Positions 20,477-31,969 of a DNA stretch of 64,000 bases are shown in pieces. The stretch comes from Ceratopteris richardii. Lineage: Eukaryota; Streptophyta; Polypodiopsida; Polypodiales; Pteridaceae. The stretch covers positions 228,357,512 through 228,421,511 of the forward strand of contig CM035406.1 of the NCBI GenBank assembly GCA_020310875.1, in the 5' to 3' direction. How positions within the stretch are numbered: the stretch's first letter is position 1; each line of letters opens with the position of its first letter. Position numbers and translations under genes: made by a program. The notes beneath the pieces are model-generated. The model worked only from the letters and a program-made list of their open reading frames with translations. It did not search any database and was not told the origin of the DNA.

Positions 20477-23156
20477 GGCCAGTCGCCTATTTAACATCTC
20501 TAGCTCAACAAAGACGCAGTTGCACTTTGATGGACTGCTAGAAAGAATAGAGAAGCTAATTGCACAATCGGAAAAGGAACCTGCCATACAACACAAGGAC
20601 AAGGCAAGTGAAAGAGTAAGCATTCCTACCCAGGAAGCCTATGTGTCTGAAGCCTATGTGCCTAACTCTACGGAGCCAGACACATCATCTTCTATGAATC
20701 GGTTCACACCAGAATTCCTACGCGAGATTCAAGAAGACAAATGGGCTAAAGAGAGTGAAGTCCCTCCTCCTATTGAACTTGTGGATGATGCACACGACCA
20801 ATTCCCACAAGACATCCCATCCATCTATGAGGAGTAGGAGAGCACCCACTCTCAGGACAGACTAGACTTTGAATCTAACTCTCTACAAGAATTACCCCAC
20901 TTCACAGGCCCATGGGAAGCTAAGTCTACTTGTATGAGAGCACCTACAGTCATGGTAAGAAACGAAGACTCAGTCTTACCTAGGAACACAGAGGTAGTGA
21001 AAAACACCAAAGTGCAGTGCAATCTCACTTTGGAAGAGCTACTCAAGGTTAGTCCCGAATTATGGAAACATGTCGCCAAACAAGTACCAAAGATAGCAAA
21101 ACCTCGTTCCCAGGTAGGATCCCAAAGGACAGTGCCAGAAATACCCTTGGATAAGATAGGAGATATGTGTGAAGGTGAAGAAGGGAACACCTATCTTCCC
21201 ATTACCTACCAGGAGTACATCACCAAGGCAATTTTGAACTCACGTGCAGGAGTTGCAATTGCCACCACTTCCCTATGGAAGCGTTGGGGCAAGCCAGCAC
21301 TCAGGCCAACGAGAATGAAATTGCAGATGGCCGATGGTCATATTGAGAGACCCTTAGGATTGCTAGAAGGAATAACTCTCACCACCTGTGGTGTCGAGTT
21401 TGAGCATACATTTGCTATATGTGACTTCAGCAAAAATCATGCCTATGAGATGATTTTGGGAAGACCATTTATGCGACAATTGCAAGTGGTACATGACTGG
21501 GGAACCAACTCCTTGTATTTGCAACACTTAGGTGTTACAACCAAAGTGAATCTCAAAGATTACTCTCATAGAGATGTCCCTCCTATCCAATGGAATCCCA
21601 TCCATAGAGCCAAAGATGATACAGAATCGGTGCATTCCATAGGGTCAGGATCCTCATGGATGCATGAAGACACCCACTTATGGATGTGTAAGATAGCAGT
21701 AGAAGAAGAGAAGAGAGAAAAAGCCAGGGAGATAGGTGCAAAAGAAACCCATAGATCAATCCAAGACCCAGCCTATGCACCTGTAGTTTTTCCAGACGAA
21801 GAATTTGAACCCCATGGCTGAGCAGAAATCCTAGCAACCATGGATGTAGCCATCAATGAGGAACAATGGACACCTCACTGTGTTGAGGATGGCTATGACA
21901 TTTCAATCTTCTCCATAGAGCCAATCATGGGAGAGGCAGTTCTAGAAGAATGCGAACCTAGCCCTGATGCATTTGAGGATGCAAGTGACTCCGATCTAGA
22001 GTCAATCATTATGGACCCACCTTTTGCATCAGATGAAGAATACTTCCATGAAGTAGAATTGCAACCCCAGAGGCATGGAGAGCTTACAAATGATGTAAGA
22101 TTAGCCACACATGTGACCCCGAAGGAAGAAGGAAAGAAAAGAAAGAAGAGAGAAGTCTCACCAGAAGAGGAAGAATCTTTGTTTGAGGTCCTAGAAAATT
22201 TTAAGAAGTATGAGATAGACGACAGGAGAGTCATGATAAGAATGCCTAAACGAGAGGCACAATTAGGAGAGGCCTATGATAACAAAGAAACCACCAAGAA
22301 AATAGTAGTGGCCCTAGAAGAAGGAGAGGAGAGATGCACGTACATAGGCCATGACCTAACAGAGGAAGAAGAGCATGCGTTAATAGCCTTGCTAAGAGAA
22401 TACAGAGATGTATTCGCTTGGAGTTACAAGGATTTGAAAGGTGTTGACCCTGACATATGCTCACACACTATCCCCATGACCTCAGATGCTAAACCCTCTA
22501 AGCAAAAGCCCTACACATATAACGATAATTACGCTGCCAAGATTAAAGAGGAGATAGATAGACTGGTTGAAGCTGGATTTATCTATGAAATTGAGCACAC
22601 TGAGTGGGTATCCCCCATCGTAGTGGAACCCAGAAAAGTGCGTTTTTATGGTCAGGCAAGGCAAGATTCTAGGACACATAGTGTCAAAGAATGGCATATC
22701 CACTGATGAAGAGAAAGTGAGAGCCATAGCCGAGCTTCCAAGACCAAGGAATGTCAAGGAAGTACAAGCTTTCATGGGACATTGTGGTTACTACCGCCGG
22801 TTCATTCACATGTATGCTGTCATTGCAAAGCCCATGTACGGAATTCTGACAAACTTTGAGTGGACTGAGGAATGTGAGAATTCCTTCAATGAGCTTAAAC
22901 GAAGATTATGCTCGGCACCAATCTTGACCACACCAGATTGGAACAAGCCATTCCATGTTCACGTGGATGCATCCAATTATGCTATTGGATGTGTGCTTGC
23001 ACAACCTACTGGTGAAGGTAATATGGATCTTCCAATTGCCTATGCTAGTCGACAATTGAATGCAGCTGAACGAAATTACACCACTACTGAAAGAGAAGGC
23101 TTAGGCATGGTGTATGCGGTTAAAAAGTTTAGACATTATTTGCTTGCAAATAAGTT
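20448..23156 (+). pseudogene. Pol of gypsy element B with RT palm deleted
   Basis: The frame runs from about 20448 with a TAG at 20835 and a TGA at 21819. A protease-like domain spans about 21230-21530, including ILNSRAGVAIATTS, where the catalytic Asp-Ser-Gly is replaced by NSRAG, then MILGRPFMRQLQVVHDWG. The RT fingers (EEIDRLVEAGFIYEIEHTEW) end at about 22635. The reading then jumps one frame to QGKILGHIVSKNGI, RT thumb/connection and RNase H (FHVHVDASNYAIG, ERNYTTTEREGLGMVYAVKK). The palm with the YLDD site is missing, a deletion of about 130 codons with apparent AAG microhomology. RNase H is cut at about 23156 and no integrase follows. Confidence 0.85.
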
Positions 23157-23157
23157 T

Positions 23158-24467
23158 AAATCAGAGCAGCCATGCAAGAAAATAAAGAGAAGACTAAACG
23201 TATAGCACAATTAGAGATCCAGATAAAGCAGAAAGCACCAATCGGGACACCAATAGAGCCAACAAAAGAGAATCCTACTGACGAGGTAGAGGTACCTCCT
23301 CTATCTCCCCCGATTTATAATTCTCTAATACACGAGCAGATGGCGGACATACATGATGATCATCCAATGCCATACACTACAGAAATAGCTCAGAAGGAAT
23401 GGGCACTACTGGTGTTCCGATTGACAGAAAATTTTGAAAATGAAGTCATCAAAGTCATGAAGGAAGCAAAGATCAAGGGTAAAGACTTGGATATGATTAT
23501 GAAGCCTTTCAACATTCGCTACGGACTGATGAAAGAGAAAACAAGACAATATATAAAGAAGATTACATAGAAAAATCCAGACGAGCAGCTAAACTTCAAA
23601 CATGACACATTCGCTTACACTCAAGAAGAATTTGAAGCTGCACAACCTGTTTGGAGAAGGAAATTTTTGGAGAGAAATCCTACACTATGGGTGCATTGGC
23701 AAGCAGCACCGTATTTACTACAGGTAAACCCTTCTTTTTGCCCAACGCCACGTCGTAGAGAAGCACGCGAATTTTTGGAGATGCAAAAGACCGGTGTAAT
23801 CAATAAACAATGGCTAAACTATCCACTCCTTCCAAGTCCACCACATAATTATTTACCTACAGAATATTACATGGTAAAAACAATCGAATTTTGGCTGGAG
23901 ACTTATGCTACCGTACCAGATTTAACTATCAAGCTGACAAATAAAATACTCAGTATGATACTTACAGTACTGAAGGTCTTCAAGCATGCGGCATATACAT
24001 TTCTGAACTTTATTGGAATTAACCAGGGAACAGATATCCTTGTTTTTTATCTGTCCGTCATGCCTAGCCGACCTACAATAATGGCTTATTACTCCAGACT
24101 CATGTTTTTGCCAAGTACCTATATGCAAACTTTCGAAGAAGCATTTTTTACAGGGTTTTTTGAAATAGATTCAGAAATCTTTTTGAAGATGTCATCCAAC
24201 CTAAATGCGAGATTAGTGGCATATGAACTTAGTTTTTTTGCTGATCATAGACAACCACCTAACGATGGAGTAAAGGCAGAACAGTGGAAACAGTTAATGA
24301 TACGTGAAGCCAATTTGCTTAATGAAACAGAGCAAAAAGTGTATAGAACATACTCCTGTCGACTTCCAAAGCCTGTCGGGGACGACAGAGTTCAGGAGGG
24401 GGGCAGTGTTCAGGGAGAATCAAGCAAAAAGAAGAAAAGAAGAAGACAACAAAAGAAGCTTCACTAA
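23158..24467 (+). pseudogene. Unrecognised ORF of segment D (one in-frame stop)
   Basis: One frame from a Met at 23172 to 24467, about 430 codons, broken only by a TAG at 23568 in the context ITxKNPDEQL. The start looks truncated by the junction with element B near 23157. The N-terminal 30 residues are charged and helical, the middle has amphipathic helices (KILSMILTVLKVFKHAAYTF), and the C-terminus is a basic cluster (KKKKRRRQQKK) that could be a nuclear or nucleic-acid-binding signal. I do not recognise the family. Its place just upstream of an LTR is that of the extra 3' ORF seen in some Athila/Tat-type elements, but a captured host gene or a diverged gag remain possible. Confidence 0.5.
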
Positions 24468-25135
24468 AAAGGTAATATTTGAAGACATATCTCTGCAAGA
24501 AGCCCCGCAGGGGCGCAACACCCATCTCTGCACAGAGCCTCGCAAGGGCACGCACCAAGGAAAAGCACATAAGTGGAAGGAGGGACCAGGGCCAGGAAAG
24601 TATCCATGAAGATGTGCAAGAAGATAATTGGCAGGTAGTAATCCTTCCGCTGACAGCGTGCAGTGAAAAGAAAGTAAACAGGCTCAAAACAATACCACAG
24701 GGTCACATGTGTGCAACCAGGACAAATCAGAGGACCACAAGCAAGACATAGGTCACTGGTGGCGTGCGTGGCAACCCAACTGAATACAGCAACCCAAATT
24801 TGTGATATACAGAATACCAAGGGGCAAAACATAAGCAAAGGACATCGATCGAATAAAATAATAAATTCTCTGATGGTCCTTATTGCTTCTTCGACCACTG
24901 GGTGCGTGTATTCAAACCTCTTAAAGCAAGCCGAAGACAGAAGCAAATGACAAACCTCGGATAAGATAACCAATTGTCTGACGGTCCTTATTGCTTCTTG
25001 GACCACTGGATGCGTGCACTCAAAAGACTTAAACAAGCAGCCAATGAGAAGATAAAGCCTGTCAAGGGATGAGAGAGACGAGGAGAGTGTTGCAGAGCAA
25101 AGAGAGCACAAGGCAGAGAAAAAGAAGGGCCCCAA
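24464..25135 (-). CDS. Antisense ORF between segment D ORF and its LTR
   Basis: An uninterrupted 223-codon minus-strand frame opposite the spacer between the D ORF and the LTR. It is Cys/Leu-rich, with hydrophobic stretches and a duplicated motif, THPVVQEAIRTVRQ and THPVVEEAIRTIRE. Some Tat-lineage elements are known to carry an antisense ORF in this position. It may equally be chance: the duplicated motif corresponds to a plain DNA duplication (24869 and 24976). I have low confidence that it is a gene. Confidence 0.25.
   Translation of the reverse strand: MGPFFFSALCSLCSATLSSSLSSLDRLYLLIGCLFKSFECTHPVVQEAIRTVRQLVILSEVCHLLLSSACFKRFEYTHPVVEEAIRTIREFIILFDRCPLLMFCPLVFCISQIWVAVFSWVATHATSDLCLACGPLICPGCTHVTLWYCFEPVYFLFTARCQRKDYYLPIIFLHIFMDTFLALVPPSTYVLFLGACPCEALCRDGCCAPAGLLAEICLQILPF
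24865..25020. repeat. Direct duplication, period about 107 bp
   Basis: GGTCCTTATTGCTTCTT plus GACCACTGG occurs at about 24875 and again about 24982 with few changes. It lies just upstream of the LTR of segment D. Confidence 0.7.
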
Positions 25136-25740
25136 AATTTTTCCGATTTGGACACCTTATTTTTGTATTATAACCATTCTTGTAATATATTTTTTGATGT
25201 AAATGCACTAGAGGAGTCCTCTAGATGCATCCCCACAGAAGATTAAAAGCTTACCCATGTAAATTAGTAGGAAATTAGTCTTTTAGTGAATAAAGTGCCG
25301 GTCTCATGTGAAAGGACCATTTTTAGGGCATAGGTATATAAGTCAATTTGTGACTCTTTGTAAAGACTTTTTACCATTGTGAGAATCAAGAGCACAGAAA
25401 TTCGAATTTGTGTCTTCTCCTCTCTGTATCTTCTTCTTTGTGAGCTTGTGTGCATGTGTGTTGCTTGGAAAGAGTGTTAGGAAGTGTTCTCTATCCATGA
25501 AAGCTTTTGTTTGCTGTTGTTAAGGTGAGTGCGAAGTGTAGGAAGTGCTGAAGTGTATGAAGGTCTTTGCCACGACTCAGTATTTTGCTCATAACTTGAA
25601 GTAGAAGTGTCAGAATTGAGTGAAAATATCACCATTGGATGTGCCTTCTTGAGAGCTTCGATACACATATGCTATTTGCTATATTTGGAGTTTGGAGCTG
25701 AGAGAAAAGCTCAATTTACTGTTGGCTGTTGTTCCAAGTA
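25060..25740 (+). mobile_element. LTR of segment D (boundaries approximate)
   Basis: It starts about TGTCAAGGGATGAGAGAGACG. Its block order parallels LTRs A and B (purine-rich start, AAATTTTTCC, AGGAGTCC), but the sequence is much diverged, so it is a different family and not the 3' LTR of element B. The TATA box is at 25335. The right end is not resolved and lies before element C sequence, which is recognisable from about 25960. Confidence 0.5.
25335..25341 (+). promoter_or_regulatory. TATA box of LTR D
   Basis: TATATAA about 275 bp after the inferred LTR start, the usual U3 position. Confidence 0.45.
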
Positions 25741-25959
25741 TCGTGACACCATGACGGACAGTTGAAGCTTGTTTGGATTATTCTTTGCCTTGTTTGCACT
25801 CTTTGAGTAACTCATTTGCATTGATCGTCATTTGAATGCATGTCTTCATACACTCGGCTAGGTTTTGATACTCATCGGATTGATAATTAAAGCGTGAATC
25901 CCCACTATATGCACTTGAGGAGGATTGAGGTATAGTCTCTTTCTCCACAAGTCCCTAAG

Positions 25960-28459
25960 TTGGTTCTTAGGTACACAACTTTCTTCTAGTTCAGACAACT
26001 TTCTAGTCCACTTGCGATTGGCTTTCTCTGTGGTATCCTTCCATGCCCTTGTTTTCCTCTTACTCGGCTCTCATGATTCACTTGACTCTGATTTTTCAGC
26101 TCGGTTATCTTGTTTCAAGGTTTGTGCTCTAGTGACTGCTTGTATAGGAGCCACATTACTGCTACTTAAACTTGAATCCACCACTAAGCCTACCACATTC
26201 ATTGGTATAACCTTATGCACACTAGAGGGATTCCTTGGACAATCTCTCGGGAGATGTTCTTGACCACACTCAGGACAAAAGGCTTGTATTGTGATGGTCT
26301 ATCCTTGTCCTCGAGTTTGTGGATGGGGGCATTCATGGATGAAATGGTCACCTTGACATCTAAAACATGGTCCTCTAGGGGCTTGTGGTCTCATTTGTCT
26401 CAATTGGGGCCTGGGGTTAGGATTCGCATACATGACATTGGAGTATTCTAGCTCCCGATTTTGTTCCATAAGTGGTGGCTCATATGGATAGGAATGAGCC
26501 TCACTATGCTTTGGTGACTCTGTGTAATATGCTTGTGGACTATCTTCATAGGAGTAGTCAAAATTTTGAGCATGATGGTCTTTTTCTGAGACTAAAGGGG
26601 TCATTGGTACCAATGCTCTATTCAAGTTCTCCTCTGTCACTTCATACTTAACTGGAATCACATTGGCAGGAGCTGGCGGTTGGTTTCGTAGGATTACTTG
26701 TGGCCTATATGGTGCCTGATATTTCTATTGGTATTGAGGTTGATATTTCTATTGTGACCTATAAGACGGCTGTTGGTATTGGTTATGGTACCTACCCTGT
26801 TGGTAAGGTTGCTGATAAGTTTGGCTAACAGCGTGCCTATTATAGGGACAATCTTGAGCTGTGTGGTTTGTGTATTTTCTCTCAATTGTGCAGTATGGAG
26901 CATTCAGGTTTCCTTGGGGTTGAGCCATCATCGGGCAAACATTAGCCATGTGGTCTCCTCCACAATTGTAACATCACTTTGAACGCCTAGCTTCTTCGCA
27001 GCCTACTCATCTATTTCATCTATCTCTGTGGAGGTTCTGGATGTATGCCTAGTAGAACAGTGAGAGTCCTTATAGAGTTTGGACAATTCTATTTCCTCAT
27101 CGAGGTTGTCTTCTATGTCTATGCACATGCGCACACACTCTTCTATGGATCTAGGCTCTTTCAAGTACACATATGATCTTAACTTGGTGTTTAGTAAGCC
27201 ATCTAAAAACAAGGCCACTTGTTTGGCTGGTGTGGGTAACTCTGGAACAGGGCATCTTTCTAAATACATTCTATCCATCTTCCTGCAAGTCACATTGTTT
27301 CTTGGGGTGTCCGCTTGAAGCTATGGATCAAGGATGATGTATTATTTCTGATGCCACTCTTCGAGAACTTTACAATGAATTCTTCTAGCAGTTGACCTAT
27401 GTTTCGGTAGTTGTGACTGTTTAGAGGGTGAAACCAAGCTAAGGTAGTATCCTTGAGGGTCAAACCAAATTCCTCGAATTGAATGAACAAGTCCTCGACT
27501 TGTTCAACTCTTAACACTTGTTTGAACTCGACCACATGATCATAAGGATCTCTTGACCCGTTAAAGTAGTTCTTCAGTGCCTTAGCCACTTGAGAGGGTC
27601 TAAAGGTTCTTGGGTATTCTCGATGTCTAGGCAATGGAAAATTGTGTTCATCTCTTTGATGCCTATGTGCTTGATGTCTCTCTCTTTCATGTCTTTCACC
27701 TTGAAATCTTGATCTATCTCTACCCACATTGTGTGCAAAGCTTACCTCAGGTCTCTCTCAAGCTCTTTCCTTCTGGTTTTCATGAGCATGGGATGATGCT
27801 ACTCCTTGGAGGCCATGGGAGATATTAGATCTTGGTGGAGGGAAAACTGATTCTCCTTGCCACGTGTAGGCATGCCTATCATGCTCTGTTACCAAAAACC
27901 TTTTCTCAGATGTGTTATCTAGGTAGACCACTTTGCCAGGTGTCTCACGGTCCTTGAATTCATAGATGGTGATTACTGGGTCAGGTTGATTTGGCTTGAA
28001 TCTCCAAAGGCTTCTTGTGTTTCTCTATTCAGATATAGTTCTATTGTTTTTGTTGTCTTGAAAAATCCACTCTGGAGTGATTACTCTCATCAAGAAAAAT
28101 TTTCCTCTAGTGGCCTTGGGTTCCCATCCTAGGTCTAGTTGCTCTAGGTATCCTATTTCATTCTCGAGTATGATATTTCCACACTCATCTTTCCTATTGG
28201 GTAAATAGGTGACCACATACATGGTTCCTTCCTTATCAATGTATGAACCCTCTTCAAACTTGACCACTGGGTGTTCAAGTCCAAAGGGTTGATTGGGATT
28301 TCTGAGTTGGACTACTAATCCCCTTAGTTCATCCTCATAGATGCGATCACCTAATTGGTTGGTCCAAATATACTCTAATTGTGCCTTATAGGGACCTTCC
28401 AATGTTTGTAAATAGGTAGTTCCTGAGGTACGTGTGGGTCTCTCCATGCTAAAAGACAT
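25960..28459 (-). pseudogene. Gag of gypsy element C, relative of element B
   Basis: Minus-strand fragments align end to end with gag B: the N-terminus at 28459 (MERPTRTSGTTYL), ITPEWIFQDN at about 28060, the capsid domain at 27290-27600 (YFNGSRDPYDHVVEF, TLAWFHPL), zinc knuckles CYNCGGDHMANVC (about 26970), CFRCQGDHFIHEC (about 26360) and CPECGQEHLPRDC (about 26260), and the basic C-terminal region to about 25960. Several frameshifts and stops break it. All three knuckles keep the CX2CX3HX4C spacing of gag B. Pol is missing; the left end runs into segment D. Confidence 0.85.
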
Positions 28460-29054
28460 TTCTGAGTCACTTGTTTCTGAACTAGGTGTGTGGGGATAAC
28501 CACTTAGTTGTTGTGCCCAAGACCTAGCTGTATGGTTGACACTAGCCTCAGATGATCAAATGCTTTGCCTATCCTTGCCTAAGTGTCTACCAGACCTCAG
28601 GTTCATAAGCTTTGTCTTCTAGTTCAAAATTTCCCCTTTGTATTGCTCAAAATCCTTTGGAGTGCCCTTGGTGTCCTAGTCCCACTTGAGGGTCAACTTC
28701 AAAATACTATATCTAATAACCCACATATTACTTTTACTGTAACTAGACAATATTTTTGTAAATATGCAAATCAAGCTTTCCAACGAACCCAAAATCACAA
28801 CAAACAGACTTCATATGAGAAAGTTATGCCAGTTCAGGGTTCTGGGGGTTAAAAATAGGGAAACAGAATCTCTCTGGGAGTATCTCAGAATAGATGATAC
28901 ATGATACTGGGTCTCACAATGCAATACCTCTATGCCAAGCACACAATAGTTCAAAATTAATGACAAAAAATACCCCAAAAATTTGAAACAACCCTAATTT
29001 TGGCGTTTTGCCTGACAGTCGTGATGATCAGACACAATCGTGATGGTGTGTCAC
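28460..29054 (-). other. Leader of element C, cut by the CACTA transposon
   Basis: Non-coding and homologous to leader B (see 16665-17668). At about 29010-29054 it holds two to three units of the same minisatellite with the CpG decayed to TCGTGATGG. The CACTA terminal repeat begins at 29055, so the transposon landed in the minisatellite. Confidence 0.7.
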
Positions 29055-29360
29055 CACTACAAGGAATATGGGTGCATAGCGATGATTAAGGCGACACAAT
29101 TTTGTCGCAATAAAATTGCAAAAAGTGTTGCAACAAACATCGAGTATGGACCGTCGATTAAACGATGAGCAAAACGATGTTTTTTTTGACATGTGGCATG
29201 ACGGGATGTGCGATGCTCGCAGTGAGTGTTGCTAAAGCGACAGTTCAAAAAAGTGTTGCATAGTGACACTTTTTTGTGTCACATAAGTGACGGTAAACTA
29301 ACATCGCTTATGCAATGCCCATTGCAGTGCTTTTTACGATGCCTTACCATCGCTTACATG
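29055..29360 (+). repeat. CACTA terminal and subterminal repeats
   Basis: After the terminal CACTACAAG come repeated short motifs in both orientations (GCGATG/CATCGC, AGCGACA, GTGTTGC) and a palindromic AAAAAAGTGTTGCATAGTGACACTTTTTT-type stem near 29249-29275. Subterminal motif clusters of this kind are the transposase-binding regions of CACTA elements. Confidence 0.7.
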
Positions 29361-29504
29361 ATGGCTTGTTGATAAAAAAAATTAAAACGTTGGAGGCTCT
29401 TTGATCGGCATGTTCACACATCTGATCAAAGAGCTCTCCAACGTTCCCAATTGCGCTCCGCTTACGAGCTGAAACAAGTGTATGCAGAATTGTTGTTTCA
29501 CCTA

Positions 29505-29563
29505 ATCTCTATCTTATTCTCTCTCTCTATCTCTGTTTCTCTCTTTCTACCTCTTTCTCTCTT

Positions 29564-29595
<32 letters not shown>

Positions 29596-29600
29596 TTATT
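29505..29600. repeat. CT/TCT-rich microsatellite
   Basis: Long runs of CTCTCT with interruptions, ending in about 12 perfect CT units. It lies in the 5' non-coding part of the CACTA element. Confidence 0.8.
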
Positions 29601-29719
29601 GTAGGTTATTCAAGAAGCTAACAAAGCAAAAAATATGGCTAACTATTGTAAGTACAGTTTTTTTTTTGTATATCATTTGAATTGTGCTATTTTCATTAGT
29701 TAGCATACTCAGACTTATT

Positions 29720-30545
<826 letters not shown>

Positions 30546-30665
30546 AATGAATTATATAATTAAAGTACTAAAACACATGCTTAATATAAACAATAATAAC
30601 AATCAATAGAACAAAACTTTACATTATTTAATACCATACACATAATTCAAAACATAACTGAAATG

Positions 30666-30849
<184 letters not shown>

Positions 30850-31927
30850 TGTGAAGAGAGATGGTGGATGCAATCCAAAGATGAGTAGGTGCCGCTACAA
30901 CCAGCTTCACACCAGCCAACTGAGACTTCAGAGTTGATTAGTAGACCCTTTGAGCTTCCTAAATCCACCAAAATATCAGCCAAGTACTTTGGAACATGTA
31001 TCCCAAAAGTTTAAGTCAAGACCGACAAGTTGCGAAATGACTAGCTCCCAAAACTTGCTATTTTTGGACATACACCTGCTGGAAAAAATGAACAGTGCTC
31101 TCAACCTGGAAGGAATTAGAAAAATTCCTTTTGGGCATAGCAAATAGACTTAGCAAGCTTCCTATTCCAAGTTAAAACACTTCAAATGATGGACTGAGCA
31201 CTGAGAACAAATTTCATCAAGTTCTGGAACATTCCCACAATTCTCGGGGCTCTGCAGAGATAGACCAGTAAGCAGTAAAATGCAGATATCTCCAAAAGTA
31301 TAAATCCAATGACCTTAAAAATTTATAGGTAGAAACTAGACAGTGAGAGCTATGCAACGCACTTTAAAACACTGAAAAAGGTTCAGTAAAACTCGAGATA
31401 TGACCTTCTGAAGTTACTGCTCTGAGTGAGTATAGCAGAGAACAAAACAGAGAGGTAGATGATAATAAATGTATAGATTCACATATGATTACAACCACAT
31501 TGGCAATGAATCTTTGCACAATGGGAGTAGAATGATAGAGCTATGGATTAAGCTCTTCAATCTCTACAAAATGACATGAAGTGGTCACGTACAAGGCTTG
31601 CTAATCGCCTCTTCCTTCTTGCTCCTTTTATAGCAATTCTTGGAGGGAGTTTTGAATTCGAATTCGAATGGCTCCACCTAAAAGTGATCCCCAAAGTTAG
31701 GAGAGATTCCCTCAGCTCAAAAATTCGTGATTTTGGTAGTTGGAGCCACGAATTTGCTTTTACATCATGGATGAGGTAAGCCATCCTTTTACTTTTTTCT
31801 TTTTCCATTTACAAGAGATAAAATGTACTCTTTTACAAGAGGTGTTCACATGACTACTCATGTGACTTACAAATGAGGATAATATCAAGCATATCAAGCA
31901 TGTAGGCTTGGGCAAAATGCACCAACA
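30850..31927 (-). mobile_element. 3' LTR of copia element E
   Basis: 1078 bp, the same length as the right LTR, with about six visible differences, all between 31316 and 31423. It starts TGTTGGTGCATT and ends TCTCTTCACA on the minus strand. The flanking ATCAT (30845-30849) matches 37283-37287, a 5-bp target duplication. Confidence 0.95.
31625..31632 (-). promoter_or_regulatory. TATA box in the LTRs of E
   Basis: Minus-strand CTATAAAA followed by GGAGCAAGAAGG, about 300 bp from the LTR start. An identical copy is at 36980-36988. Confidence 0.6.
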
Positions 31928-31942
31928 GCTCCCCCTCAAGCC
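31928..31942 (-). other. Polypurine tract of E
   Basis: Minus strand GGCTTGAGGGGGAGC directly before the 3' LTR. Confidence 0.85.
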
Positions 31943-31969
31943 TAACATGCTTGGCCTCCAAATAAGTCT

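Noticed and set aside
25060-25740. 3' LTR of element B
   Set aside because: Block order is similar but the sequence differs strongly from LTR B, far more than expected for two LTRs of one insertion with an intact gag.
30950-31147. Short ORFs repeated identically at 36305-36502, and others at 31557-31808 and 36912-37163
   Set aside because: They are identical because they lie in the two LTRs of element E; there is no sign of coding selection.
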